A stretch of DNA of 64,000 nucleotides from Mytilus californianus (taxonomy: Eukaryota > Mollusca > Bivalvia > Mytilida > Mytilidae): positions 806,001-870,000 of the forward strand of contig NW_026262659.1 of the NCBI RefSeq assembly GCF_021869535.1, in the 5' to 3' direction. The notes under the pieces were generated by a model. It made no database searches and was not told the origin of the DNA. It saw only the letters and a list, made by a program, of their open reading frames with translations. This document shows positions 22,431 through 34,182 of the stretch, one piece after another. The stretch's first letter is position 1; each line of letters begins with the position of its first letter. Position numbers and translations under genes: made by a program.

Positions 22431-23289
22431 TTTGATTCATATAAAGGACATTTATCACTGATAAACATATTTGGTTTTAGGAAGGAAAACATAATAAAAA
22501 TCATCTCAGAGCAAACAATAACAAACTAGAATGTAAAAAATATTTTTTTAATTTTATCTATAAATGTTAAAGACTATAAAACATTTTGCCGTATTATCTA
22601 AAAGTATCGGTTTATGAATATTCCTAACATGAAAACAATGTTCTGATGACCTAGATCGAAAAGTCAATTGGTATTTTAATGCCTGATTCATTTTTCCTTA
22701 AAGCATCCAGATATTGATATATGAATAAAACATATCGGCTTATTGTTTCAAAATGATATCTTCTGTTGCAAATGATCTTATGAAAATTGTATACTGTAGT
22801 GCAATGTGGAATTTTGTATGGTGCAAGGGGGAATGGCGTATATCGTATTGTGAAATGTTAGTTCGTAAGAGGAGGAATGCTATTTAAGTTATAAAGTATT
22901 CTACTAGGTCATTTAAAACATTTTTGATTGTAATTCTTCTCTGCAAATGAACTGTATTATTGATAATTTTAATTTTGACTGTTGCAATCTTTTTTGAAGA
23001 AAAAATGGGGAACTATATCTTTTTTCTACGCATTAACAATTCGTTTTGATCCGACGTCAGCGACAACGTCTTGACAACGCCTATTGTTATATGACGTCAG
23101 AGGAGTGAATTAACCACGTTTATTTCACATGTGAAATAATCGGGTTTTATTACACTGGGAAATCAATGTAATTCATTGCAACCAATGTAATAATTATATT
23201 TATCTTTATTATTATAAAATCTTTTTTTTTCAAAATAAACCCTACTTGCAGCGATATTCTACTTTGCCTTTATTTACTCTACTTCGCTA
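22431..23289. other. Spacer with two ACGTCA-type sites
   Basis: No gene seen. Near 23051-23100 are GACGTCAG and a perfect CRE-like TGACGTCA palindrome (23092-23099), followed by TTCACATGTGAA. Whether these are regulatory or part of an old repeat cannot be told. Confidence 0.35.
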
Positions 23290-23612
23290 AAATGAAGATT
23301 AAACACAATGTTGACTGCTGTACCCCTATTTTTGACATTTTTACCTATTATGTCTGTTTGTTTTGTTCACACATTGTTGTCAATAAAGTGAAATTCTATG
23401 CGACTGCCATACAAGCGAGAGGTTTAGCTAGCTATAAAATCAGGTTTAATCCACCATTTTCTACATAAGAAAATGCCTGTACCAAGTCAGGAATATGACA
23501 GTTGTTATCCATTTGTTTGATGTGTTTTAGCTTTTGCTTTTGTCATTTGATAAGGGACTCTCTGTTTTGTATTTTCCTTACAGTTCGTTATTTTTGTTAT
23601 TTTACTTTTTTA
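23290..23612 (+). repeat. RepB / PLE-2 tail, near complete
   Basis: Runs from CACAATGTTGACTGCTGTAC through CATACAAGCGAGAGGTTTAG and GCCTGTACCAAGTCAGGAAT to TTTTGTTATTTTACTTTTTT. It includes the central part missing from the 12.0-12.5 kb copy, and so bridges the two halves of the tail. Confidence 0.85.
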
Positions 23613-23849
23613 TGGACATTTCGAAGAGTGATGTCTAAGGCTGATATATTTGAACATCCTGAACCTAATAACTTTGATACTATTGAGATATCGTTTTCTT
23701 AAATTTATTGCGAACTATCACACCTAATGGCAAGATGATGACTTATGCTTATTTTTCAAAATATACCTGTTTACATATAAATATCATCATTATAAAATAA
23801 GTAACGGCTGTTGCGGTAAGCAATCTGTTAGCAGTCTTTCTTTTCTACA

Positions 23850-23997
23850 AAAAGAAATGCGTGTAACAAGTTAGGAATATGACAGTTGTTTTCCTTTCGT
23901 TTGATCTGTTTGAGCTTTTGATTTTGCCATTTGTTAAAGGACTTTTCATTTCAAATTTGCCAAGGAATTCGGTATTTTGTTATTTTACGTTTTTCTT
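23850..23997 (+). repeat. RepB copy, short
   Basis: GTGTAACAAGTTAGGAATAT, then GACAGTTGTTTTCCTTTCGT and TTTTGTTATTTTACGTTTTT: the terminal 150 bp of RepB in plus orientation, 240 bp after another copy in the same orientation. Confidence 0.8.
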
Positions 23998-26933
23998 ATA
24001 TTTTTTAGAAATACACAGCCTTATTTATAAAAATATCAATGCCGTACATAAAACATCATTTTGATAGCATTTAAGTTAGTTAACTAAATACGTTGAAAAT
24101 ACATTTTAGGCATGCACCTCTCACATCACATTTATATAGAGATATTACTTTTAAAAGTGCAAACCTAGAAATAAAGCTGAAAAACAAGCTTTAAGCCTAT
24201 ATGAAGTTTTAACACTGTTTAAGTTTCATGATGCGGGAATATATTTTTCAACCAATCATTGTTCTACTGTTATATATCATACGTTTTTATAATTTCCCCT
24301 AACATAAATGGTTGAAACAGTGAGTTTCATGGAGGGAAGAGGGCATGTGGATATGAAGTTTTCGGAATTTTCATCCCAACCACGAAGTACGTCGTCGTAC
24401 GTCGTGAAGAAGGTAAACAAACATGACATAGACATATTTAAAAGGTTGACAATTAAATCCAAAAGCCATTAACCTAGTAAAAAGAAGACCCTTTTATTTT
24501 TTATGGGCACGTTTTCGAATAAAAACACATAGTTATTTAAAATAATACCATAAAATATTATGCAATTCATCATAATTTTCTGTATCTATCTTAGCATCAA
24601 TATCTTATTGAATAAAACACATAAAATATATTTAAAGGGAGGTTTATGATTATGAAAATATTTCAGAATTAAGAATTTTTAATTGCGATATATCAAAACC
24701 CACACACAATATTTTCGCTCACATTCCAATGCAAAAAAAAAAAAAAAAAGTATGCAGTTTTAGATATAAGAAAGACGTCGAGGGCAAATATGTAAACAAA
24801 ATTTGTCCTGTAAAAAGTTTAAGAGTTTTAAAAATAATTTTACCATTGATAGCAACACCCTTGAAAGGACATTTTCTTTGACAGAAAATTATCACTCACG
24901 AATATGTCCAGTAAGATTGTTATCGTTAATGTTGTTCAGCCTTCTTGCTATCATCATAACTGAAATTTTATAGTTTCATTATATTTGTCGCAGATAAGTT
25001 TCGTCTGGTCAGAAAAATGTCGGCAGTGATAGATATCTTTTAAACTTCATACTGCTAACCCTACCGAAGTGGTTCGTGTTGCTCAGTCGTTGTTTTTTGT
25101 GATGTATATCGTAGACTATTGTTTGTCTTCAAGATGTAAAGTAGCGAAATGATGTGATTCCCAAATATACCAGATCCTTGGATTAAACAACAATAGTACA
25201 ATTATATATATATATATATTTGTATTAAATAGTCCAGACAGCCAAAAAAAAAAAGAAAAAAGATGATTAAAGTTCGAGAGAATCCTTTAATTTTTGGCTG
25301 TATAAATAATATTCTAATAATATAATAGTAAAAAAACCCTAGCACAAAATGTCACGTCTGATTAAATATTGGTAAGTTCATTCATACGATAACAATAGAC
25401 TTATATATTTGTGATAGAATTTAACAAACATTATATCCTTGTTTTACACTTATAAGTATTAAAGATGCATTAGCTGTCAAGTTCATGCTCACCAATTTGA
25501 CTCGAATTCTCATATTTTATTTAAAATATACTAAAACATACATTCTTATTACAAAAAGTTCAATAAAACAATCAATAATGCATGGACTCTATATAAATAT
25601 CAGTATTCCGTGTGTATTTCAGACTAGACGCCATCTAATTAACCATTGATATTACCTCCGAAGAATGCCGATGGTGTATGACCTGATATGAACATCAATA
25701 TAAATATAAATACATGGACAAGCACGTGCATTGATATAAGGACGATTTACTGGGTTTGTTTGATTTCATGTACATGTCATAGAAATAAAAAAAAATCATC
25801 GTTTTTACCTGTATACGAATAATGTTTTGTTGGTCTTATAAGTCAACGAAACGGGTTTTCTCCGTGCTTTCCTTGTTTAACTTTTCAATGATGACATTCT
25901 TTTCTTTTGATAACTGAGCATGTTTAATACATGTGTAACCCAACTTCAGCTTAAGGTTAAATCGAAGGTCGCATGAATACGGAATCAAATGAGGTTTTAA
26001 TATTGACTTGTAATCCACAATAATACATTAGCAACATTTTATAGCTTTTTTGTCAAAATTGAACCAAAATTATTGCTTATAGTGACACATTATTTCAAAA
26101 TTCCACTTTTATAAATTTTTAAACCAAAAAAATCCTTTTTTGTCTAAATGGTAGCAAATGTCTTTTTATGATATTAGACGTCACTACAAACCAAATGAGA
26201 AATGTGTATTCTGTAAGGACAACCAACTGAACATCATCGACAAAGAGAGATATTTCTATGTCATATTGGCTGCCACAACATTTGTCTTAAACCGGTTCTA
26301 GTCGAATAAATATTCCAGAAAATTCATATTCAAAATCATACTTTAACAACAATTTATCTACTAAAAATTTCAACGATTCTATGATCTTGAAATTCCCGAC
26401 ACAGGAAGCAAAGGTTATTGCTTTATCAACAAAGCTGTAGCTGTTAAGTTAATATGAATCAATTCTATGTTATATATATAAAGGTAAAAGCTTAGGAAAT
26501 ATTTTATTCCATATCAGCTTATTTGCATTTTCTAGAAATGTTATTGTATCTGGTTTAATTGATTATCCATATGATTCCATTTTACATAATTTGTATGCAA
26601 TACTCTATTCATTATATCAGAGATCAGAAATAAAACTCCTTCTAGAGCATTAATTCACCGTCATATTATATATTTGTAACTAACCAGATACTCTGAATAA
26701 TTACAGCTTATTAAATCATACAACTATTTACTTAATAAAACAAAGTTTTTGATTCTAAACCTATTTTATTCATTATGATACGAAAAAGATTGAGCAACAG
26801 ACACAAACAAGGATACTGCACAATCAATAATGAATAGAATTGAGTTAGAAATTATATGCCACTAATATCAAAATAAGGTAAAATCCAATAATCACCGATC
26901 AAATATCTAATCGTATTAGAAAAGGAATAGTGG
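23998..26933. other. AT-rich spacer with simple repeats
   Basis: No gene identified. It holds a poly-A run of about 18 (24733-24750), a (TA)9-type run near 25203-25222, and a small Naiad-tail block near 25065-25130 (GTGGTTCGTGTTGCTCAGTC). A 60-codon minus frame at 25836-26018 and a Cys-containing frame near 26165-26270 are discussed as rejected. Confidence 0.4.
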
Positions 26934-27192
26934 GCTTCGGTGGCCGAGTGGTCTAAGTAGTTACTACTGTAATCAATAGACAGTCAACACTGAGGTTGTG
27001 AGTTCGAACCCCGCTCGTGCAGGTGCACTAGACTCCAATCTTAATTGACAAGAATTGTCAGTTTTCCTATCGAAGGTCGGTGGTTTTCTCCGAGCACTCC
27101 GGCTTCCTCTACCAATAAAAACTGACCGCCACGAAATAGCCCAAAAGTGCTTAAAAGTGGCGTTAAAACACCAAACAATCGAAATCAAAATC
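26934..27192 (+). mobile_element. tRNA-derived SINE
   Basis: The head looks like a class II (Leu/Ser-type) tRNA gene: A box within TCGGTGGCCGAGTGGTCTAA (about 26937-26956) and B box GTGAGTTCGAACCCC (about 26998-27012), the RNA polymerase III internal promoter. A tRNA-unrelated body follows, with CTCCGAGCACTCCGGCTTCC and CCAATAAAAACTGACCGCCA. It ends in GTGGCGTTAAAACACCAAAC and a short CAATCGAAATCAAAATC tail. This head-body-tail order matches mollusc SINEs with a conserved central/3' domain. It is not a functional tRNA, since the acceptor arm does not pair and the region between boxes is loose. Confidence 0.85.
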
Positions 27193-27239
27193 ATTAGAAC
27201 AGGAATACCTACATATTTACCAACACCCCTTTAGACTTC

Positions 27240-27405
27240 ATTTAGTTATGTAGTGGTTTGTGAAAATGTTTGTCTTTTCTTCGTCTTTCATTTTTCGCCA
27301 TGTCATTGTCAGTTACCTCGACTCATTGTCAGTTACCTCGACTCATTGTCAGTTACCTCGAATTATGGGTTTTAAATTTTGTTTTGATCTTTTCCGTCTC
27401 TTTTA
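27240..27405 (+). repeat. Naiad-tail fragment with 20-bp triplication
   Basis: GTCTTTTCTTCGTCTTTCAT and CGCCATGTCATTGTCAGTTA followed by TTATGGGTTTTAAATTTTG correspond to the CCATGGCGTTG...GAGTTT end of the tail. TCATTGTCAGTTACCTCGAC is present three times head to tail (27303-27362). The 78-codon frame over it is a by-product. Confidence 0.6.
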
Positions 27406-27517
27406 AAAAAATATCGGTAAGAATGGTAGCAGACATTTGGGATCTCCTACAGAGTTATGATAGTACTAAGAATGTTAGCAGGCGTGTGAGATCTACGCTA
27501 GAGTAATTGTATCTTTC

Positions 27518-27700
27518 AGAAAAAAGTATGAAGAAATACCGACTCCAAGGTAAATTCAAAAAGGGAAAGTCAATAAAAACTGACAAAATCAAACTTTGTC
27601 AATCAACAGAACAGAACGTGTGAAAAATAACTTTCATATTCCTGTTTTGGTACAGCCATTTTCGGAAGAAAATAATGTATTAAACCTGGTTGCAGGAATA
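27518..27700 (-). repeat. Divergent RepB-like fragment
   Basis: ACCGACTCCAAGGTAAATTC, CATATTCCTGTTTTGGTACA and ATGTATTAAACCTGGTTG in RepB order. It is close to the variant at 6.6 kb. Confidence 0.6.
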
Positions 27701-28332
27701 TTGTAACTATCAAATAATTTGTCATGGCGATACATAGTATACAAGATATGATCTATGTTATTCTTATATGCTGATGTCGAATTTGAGTTAAGAGTGTTGA
27801 TTTGCCATTTCGTATCAAAATGTCTTTTTCTTTTGTAATATTCTTAATAACCAGTGCACTGAAATTAATAAGACGGAGTGATTCACTAAGATATTCGTCA
27901 TGTTTTTTTTTATTATTGTTATAGTATTTTCATGCAAACATCGTCTTCGTTCGTCTATCACTTCCATTTTTACGGAAAATTTCCGTTTTTGACAACCAAT
28001 TTTTATAATATTTGAATATGATGTTTGTTGCTTGAGAATAAAATGAGGAATCTGACGTTTTAAAAAAATGATATCCGTTCATGTTGATAAAGGACACAAC
28101 TAAAAATCCCCGATAACACGCCTCAAAACGTGATATAATGATACACTTCCCTTTTATGATATACTGTAGATTGTTATGTAACCATGCAATCAAAATACAG
28201 GAATATTAGTTTTACTGGATAATGCATAAGTACAAGTGTAATGTGTAATAAAAATTCAATAGATGATGAATAATAAATTGCATCACTAGATTATCTAGAA
28301 TCATTCCATATTATTCTATAGTCTTATCATTA
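27701..28332. other. Spacer, no gene seen
   Basis: An 87-codon minus frame (27930-28193) has no recognisable content. Confidence 0.4.
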
Positions 28333-28373
28333 TTAATCCTTTGATGCCTGCCTAAAACGAACATCAAAGGATT
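28333..28373. repeat. Perfect 13-bp inverted repeat (hairpin)
   Basis: TAATCCTTTGATG and CATCAAAGGATTA flank a 15-bp loop. Could be a folded-back fragment of a repeat; no function inferred. Confidence 0.6.
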
Positions 28374-29035
28374 ATATCGATAAAGATAATTAGCTTTGAT
28401 AATACCTGCACAGAGGACAAATAGTTGCACAAGAAGGAATTCAACGAAATTGATATTTTCCATTTTATCAATTGCAATGTTCAATCAATGTTTTTTGTAC
28501 TGCCTAAAACTGCTTTTGTGGTGTAAATATTCCGGAAAACATATTGATTTTTAGTTGTTTTGTATTGGTTCGAAATACCTTTTCTGGTATAAATATATAA
28601 GTATCAGATCAATTGAAAGCAAAGAATATCTTCAATAATCTTGGGAAATATAAACAACATTTTAATCTTAAATTTCTGATAAAATAACTGAAATTGCTAA
28701 AAACAGCGGCAATGATACAGAACAGGCAATCAATGTTGCCTTAATCTATTTTACAGATGACGACGAATATGTTCCAATTGTCGTAGCAACAATCCCGTCA
28801 TTTTTTCATCAAAAGTAACATTATCGATTTCAAAATCGTACTTACATGATCAACATTATGGGTATCATATTTGGAGCAGAATCTTGTTACCCGTCTGGAG
28901 TACCTGAGATCAGCCCTGGTTTTTGTTTAAAATGGGTTCGTATAGCTCTGAGTTGTTAGTGTTGCTCCTTTCTCTTAATTTTTCCAACAAACCTGTTTTA
29001 TTTATACCGGTGACAGTCTTATCTAACAGTTTTTA

Positions 29036-29440
29036 ATGGGGTTCATGTTGTACAGTTTTTTTTTTCGGTTTTCTCTGTTTTGTATTCTGTCGTTAACTGA
29101 TGTTCACAGGGTGTTTATTGATGGTTTGTTATCTTCTGATCATAACCCTTTTGAAACTATTTTCCATACCGTTATCAAAGCTGCATTCGCTATTTCAAGA
29201 GGTCAAATACACTTCCGTTATTGTTTCCCATTCTACCAAGTATCGATTGGTTGCAATAGTGATAGATATTGCTAACCATATGCTATTAAAATCTGCGACC
29301 CAAAGATAAGAAAAACATAGTTTATTTAAATGTAGCATTCGATGATAAGGGTTTGGATGCTGTCCATATAAGCAATATTATCCATCAAAAACTAGTTTAA
29401 AAAACAATAAATGATTACTTCAAAGGTAAAACAAGGCATA
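29036..29440 (+). pseudogene. PLE reverse transcriptase N-terminal fragment
   Basis: Translation in two frames shows SKLHSLFQ, KYRLVAIVIDIANHMLLK and, after a stop, KHSLFKC. These line up with SKLHSLF, QYKLTAIISDIASHRLFK and KRSFLKLSF at 18.60-18.77 kb in the Naiad element. No RT motifs follow. It is preceded by a scrap of Naiad tail (29036-29100, GGGGTTCATGTTGTACAG). Confidence 0.6.
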
Positions 29441-29574
29441 TTCATATACATACACAAGACGATTCCCCGGTTAAAAACACACGTTATTGCTCCTTTTGGT
29501 TTTTTTTTGTCATCTTTATTCGTCTTTTTAATCAATAAATTAATCGAATAATAAGATTTGGACATCGGTAAAAT

Positions 29575-29825
29575 GTGGTTGTCGTTTGTTGATGTGGTTC
29601 ATAAGTGTTTCTCGTTTTTCTTTTTTTTTTTATAGATAAGACCGTTGGTTTTTCTGTTTGAATTGTTTCACACTAGTCATTTTGGGGCCCTTTATAGCTT
29701 GCAGCTCGGTTTGAGCCAAGGCTCTGTGTTGAAGGCCGTACTTTGACCTATAATTGTTTAATTTTTACACATTGTGACTTGGAGAGTTGTCTCATTGGCA
29801 CTCATACCACATCTTCTTATTTATA
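29575..29825 (+). repeat. RepA copy
   Basis: GTTGATGTGGTTCATAAGTG, GGGGCCCTTTATAGCTTGC and CACTCATACCACATCTTCTT in order. It lies inside duplicated-segment copy 1. Confidence 0.85.
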
Positions 29826-30960
29826 TGAACACATAATGAACTCCAATGTAAATTAAAAAAAGGGAAGTCCATAAAAACTAAAAATATCAACGTTAGACTA
29901 AAGCTAGCAACGGAACGAATATGTCATATTCCTGACACGGTACACTACTGTTGCATATATTTGAAAAGTTCAATACGAGCTTGTGTTGTATTGTTTCAAA
30001 CGTCGCCTACTTTTAATAAATCTTATTTGATTAAGATTAAGTGATTTGATGTAAACTGTTCTACTTTGTTCGGTTTACCCTATTTCTGAACCTATGTACA
30101 TTTAATATAATTCCAAGGTCACAGTTATACCCATGCTTTACATTATTTCTTGTAGTCGAACGGGTGACCTTGTTCTGAAACAGGTTTCTGTTTAATAGAT
30201 CGGCCTTTTGAATGTTTTTCCAAAAACTAACTAAGGTTTTCCACAGAAACGTTTTATATCAAATACTGAAAAAGTCACACAACGACATCTGGCCATTTTT
30301 ACAATTGGTAAACACAAATAGAAAAATTATATCAATTGCATAATGTTACGTTATCCTAATGAATTGTTAACTGCTTATGATAAATACCTCATAACATAAT
30401 ATACCTGTAACAAGAAATTGACAATGGTAGGGTTAAAATAGAATGTCGTTTTCATTTGTACAACCTGTAGGATCTTGTCACATTATCATGATTATCTCAA
30501 AATCAAATTAGAATAAAAAAAAACCAAAGCAATTTAAATGTCGCTATCAAATATTTTCTAAAATATGTTTCTGTTATAGAAATATTTGCCTTCCTATGAG
30601 AATTGATGGAAGCATTATCGGTGCTATATCTTTTAATATTTCAGACTTTATTTCCTAGAAAATAACACATAATGTTTAACATATTCAATCAAATAGTAAA
30701 TTTACGTTCGTCGACTGCAAACATCATTATATTTTAATGAACCGTCTCTGATTTCACGAAGGAATTACATATTAAGACCTTTAATTGAATGGATTCGATT
30801 TCAACTGATACTTATAAAGCTGATATGCATCAATCAATACTTCATTTATATGATTGCATTGCAAAGTACTTTAGTCATTTATTTCGATCGATGCTTGAAA
30901 ATTTCCTTTCAGAACAATAGAGATGTTTGCTTTTAAGTAAGTGTGAAATAGCTCTTTGTA

Positions 30961-31688
30961 AGGTAAAATATTGAGGTAGTATACTGATGTTCAGGTAAAT
31001 CTCTCAATTACAGGAATAAGATGGAACAATATACGAGGAAAAACACGACTAAGACTATGGCCATCGACATGGTTGGCATCTATTACGGACAAACTATCTT
31101 TAAGAGACCACCGGACAAGCGACATAGTTTATACTATAATGTATATATTTCAACAACTCAAATTTAAAATACGTTCGATAAGTATGGTAAACGGAAGATA
31201 ATCCCGTTTAAACCATTTTCTTTCGACCAATACAAAATCATAATAAAAAAGTTGATGAACGTATATTAAGCCACTCTTTTTCGAACTTACTCAGAAAAGT
31301 GTGATGAAAATATTAGATGGACGATGGACGGACGGACAAGGTACCTAAATGTAATATAGCACCAACTATTTCTTAAGGAATCAACTCTTATTTATATGCA
31401 ATCGAAAGCTAGTAAAAGAAACTACACTCTACCTTCAAGTAAAACATGCATTTTGATTTATGTAATATGAATGCTTATTTAATATCTTAGATAAATTTAT
31501 AATATTTAAACATAAGTTGAAACCATAACAAGAAGCGAAAGAACAAAGATGATTCCGAATAACAAAAGAAACAATATCCTCGTTATTTTGACTGCTGATT
31601 ATGAAAAGTACATAAGCATACTAAAACATATTCCTTATTGTAAAAAGTAGTAAATGGTTATGTAAAATGTTTTTCAAGAAGTGTATTG
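30961..31688. other. AT-rich spacer
   Basis: No gene or assigned repeat. A GGACGATGGACGGACGGACA block near 31319 is typical of degraded repeats. Confidence 0.4.
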
Positions 31689-32136
31689 AGATTGTGAGCT
31701 TGACGTTCAAACCCATTTTCATTTAAAAGTAAAATAACAAAAAATACTGCACCCCAAGGAAAATTGAAAACGGAAAGTCCCTTAACAAAAAGCAAAATCA
31801 AAAGCTCAAACACACCAAACTAACGGAATACAACTGTCATATTCCTGACTTGGTACAGGCATTTCCTTATGTAGAAAATTTTGGATTTACATTTCCTGTA
31901 CCAAGTCAGGAGAGATTGTGAGCTTGACGTTCAAACCCATTTTCATTTAAAAGTAAAATAACAAAAAATACTGCACCCCAAGGAAAATTGAAAACGGAAA
32001 GTCCCTTAACAAAAAGCAAAATCAAAAGCTCAAACACACCAAACTAACGGAATACAACTGTCATATTCCTGACTTGGTACAGGCATTTCCTTATGTAGAA
32101 AATTTTGGATTTACATTTCCTGTACCAAGTCAGGAG
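31689..32136. repeat. Identical 224-bp tandem duplication carrying RepB(-)
   Basis: 31689-31912 and 31913-32136 read identically by eye. Each contains a minus-strand RepB (AAAAGTAAAATAACAAAAAA to CATATTCCTGACTTGGTACA). Each then folds back with TTTCCTGTACCAAGTCAGGA, the start of RepB in plus orientation. Only the second copy continues into the plus-strand RepB at 32115-32262. The original structure was a head-to-head RepB pair, and its left arm has been duplicated very recently or by misassembly. Confidence 0.85.
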
Positions 32137-32262
32137 TATGACAGTTGTTTTCCGTTAGTTTGATGTGTTTTAGCTTTTGATTTTGCCAATTGATAAGGGA
32201 CTTTCCGTTTTGAATTTTTCTTGGAGTTCAGTATTTTTGTTGTTTTACTTTTTTCCATGACT
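32115..32262 (+). repeat. RepB copy, right arm of an inverted pair
   Basis: CCTGTACCAAGTCAGGAGTA, GACAGTTGTTTTCCGTTAGT and GTTGTTTTACTTTTTTCC. It shares the CCGTTAG variant with the minus-strand arm (CTAACGG), so the two arms are copies of one sequence. It lies 160 bp upstream of the nucleotidyltransferase relic. Confidence 0.85.
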
Positions 32263-32425
32263 TTCACTTCAGTAAGTACTATTTCTTAATCATTGGGTGC
32301 CAATGTATCGATTATGGTTGATAATTAACAAAATATGATCATCCATGTATACAAATTTGAATTAGAAGAGCTATTTTTAGATGTTGCAATAACCATAACC
32401 AAGAAATAAACCCGCAGCACATTCA

Positions 32426-33764
32426 ATGTCGCAACCTATGGAAAATGACGATTGTGTAAAAGATACAAGTAAATTGTCAAAATTGATTGATGATACAGTC
32501 TCAATTGTACAAATCAAAGGGAGAGACGTTGCCATCAACAGTGAGATAAAGAAAAAAGTTAAAGTTGTTGTCAAAGAAGTACTCCTATATACAAAGGAGA
32601 AGGACTTTCGTTTTAAATCATCCGAAATTATTTCAGTAGGTAGTTACAAGGAGAAAACAAAAATATTCGCACCAGACGAATTTGACTTTTTAGTTGTGAT
32701 TGACGAACTATCAAAGCCTGGTGCCATATCCATCGTGAAAGATGATGCTCCCCCTGGTTTTACATACATTGAAGTAAATGACAAAAAGTTGACAACTAAA
32801 TGGTGGTTTGTGGATAAAAGATTGAGACAGTTTCAGTATCCTTCGAAGTTTTCAAATGTGCCTAAATCGTTTAGCGAAACAATGTTAGCATCAATTGCTG
32901 AAATTGCAAAGCGTCAGAATGTAAAATTGTACATTGATAACAATTGCATATTACAAATTGAAACAAAAGAAAAAACTGACAGAACTGGAGTGATATTCAA
33001 GTCGGTTGCTGATACTTTTTTGCACCAAGCATCTATTCAAACCCCAAATTTCATACTTTCACTTGTTGTAAATGGACATCCTGTTCTGTTGACATATGTC
33101 CAGCAATACGCTACAACAATGTTAAAGAAGTGTACTCGATGGGAGATTGTGATTATCCTGACTTAGCGAACCGAGTGTTCAAAAACGGGACGATATTGTT
33201 CGTTAACCAATACTTTGATGAGTTTTCAAGTTTAAAACCTGGACTATTTAAAATCACCTTTACGGAAACAGAGGTAGATTTTGTTCATAACATGACAAAA
33301 CATCACAAGAATATTTATATGTTTCTCAAGTTACTGAACAGACATTTTCAATCATTATTGCATAATCCATTTCCATCTTACGTTTTAAAAATTGCTTGCA
33401 TTCAGCACTCCTTGACGTGCGAAAGTATGACAATTGCAGCGTGCTTGAAACATATTGTAAAATACTAAGTCTTTACAGCAAAAATAATTTTATTGGTAGC
33501 CCATTCATCAAAGCATATAACATTCAGAAGACGGCAAACCTTGAGATTAATGAAAATATTTTAAGTATTTTGAAAGATATGACATCGGAGACCGCAGATA
33601 TTCCATGTTTAAACAGATCTGACATTTGCATATCACAATCTAATGTAAGACAACAGAACATGTCTACAGATCAACTGTTACAATATTTGGTCAAACTTGG
33701 TATTCTACCGCACGAAAATCCTACATATGAACTATCGTCCTTGTCTATATTTGTAAAGTATTGA
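32426..33764 (+). pseudogene. cGAS-like receptor (Mab-21 family nucleotidyltransferase), two frameshifts
   Basis: An intron-less frame of about 445 codons resembling cGAS-like receptors, which sense nucleic acid and make cyclic dinucleotides for STING. Frame 1 (32426-33166) carries the GS motif (G72, S73) and the first two catalytic acids E85 and D87 in PDEFDFLV. A frameshift near 33075-33090 moves the third acid to frame 2, where SVDICPAI (Asp at 33091-33093) matches the family's VDLVPAI strand. Frame 2 (to 33468) encodes the Mab-21 C-terminal half: LFKITFTETEVDF, then YMFLKLLNRHF and SYVLKIAC. A second shift near 33397-33405 leads to frame 3 (LLDVRKYDN to ..SIFVKY, stop 33762). All three catalytic acids survive, so the lesions are few. 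It is either a young pseudogene or a gene hit by assembly indels. RepB copies in the same orientation flank it (32115-32262 and 34018-34180). No zinc-thumb HxCC motif was seen. Confidence 0.82.
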
Positions 33765-34017
33765 GGGATTTTTGTCATTTCTTTTGTTTCATTATATTTG
33801 ATATTTGATCAAATAACCCCAGATATAAGTTGATTTTAAATTAAAAGACTTCCTAGATCTAAGTTTTTAGTCATCAGCACTTATATTATTCTTTTGTATC
33901 GATATTATTATTTTCGCAATGTAAAATCTTCAGCATTACTGTTTCAATCTCTTTGTTTACGAAAAAAAAACCAGGATTTTGAATTAGGATTTTTTTGTCA
34001 TTGAGAAGATTTAATAT

Positions 34018-34182
34018 GAATCCACCATTTTCTACATAAGATAATGCCTGTACCAAGTCGGGAATATGACAGTTGTAATCCATTCGTTTGATGTGTTTGA
34101 GCTTTTGATTTTGCCATTTGATTAGGGACTTTCCGTTTTTAATTTTCCTGGGAGTTCAGTATTTTTGTGATTTTACTTTTTA
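34018..34182 (+). repeat. RepB copy
   Basis: CCACCATTTTCTACATAAGA, GCCTGTACCAAGTCGGGAAT and GATTAGGGACTTTCCGTTTT to TTGTGATTTTACTTTTT. Starts 250 bp after the nucleotidyltransferase relic. Confidence 0.85.

Larger units (their letters stand above)
28745..30960. repeat. Ancient duplicated segment, copy 1
   Basis: Collinear blocks match 36.40-38.02 kb in the same orientation: GACGACGAATATGTTC (28757 and 36409), CGTACTTACATGATCAAC (28838 and 36487), CTTTTAATAAATC (about 30009 and 36946), a GACATCTGG-CATTTTT block (about 30283 and 37130), and ACCTGTAGGATCTTGTCACA (30463 and 37595). Copy 1 has a PLE fragment, a RepA and a RepB piece inserted at 28.9-29.93 kb that copy 2 lacks. Divergence is substantial, so the event is old; it could also be two copies of one unknown element. 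Confidence 0.6.

Noticed and set aside
25836-26018. 60-codon minus frame ending KTRFVDL
   Set aside because: Looks faintly like a repeat-borne coding scrap, but I could not tie it to any family or neighbouring exon.
26165-26270. HYKPNEKCVFCKDNQ frame resembling the Cys-containing end of LINE proteins
   Set aside because: Too short and without the following His/Cys pattern; no adjoining RT. Left unassigned.
26934-27015. Possible tRNA-Leu/Ser gene
   Set aside because: A and B boxes are good, but the acceptor stem does not pair and a SINE body follows.
27930-28193. 87-codon minus frame
   Set aside because: No recognisable domain, AT-driven composition, no splice-compatible neighbours.
32426-33166. 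Reading frame 1 of the nucleotidyltransferase as a complete gene with a missing third catalytic residue
   Set aside because: The third Asp is present in the next frame (33091-33093), so the frame-1 end is a frameshift product and not a natural inactive variant.
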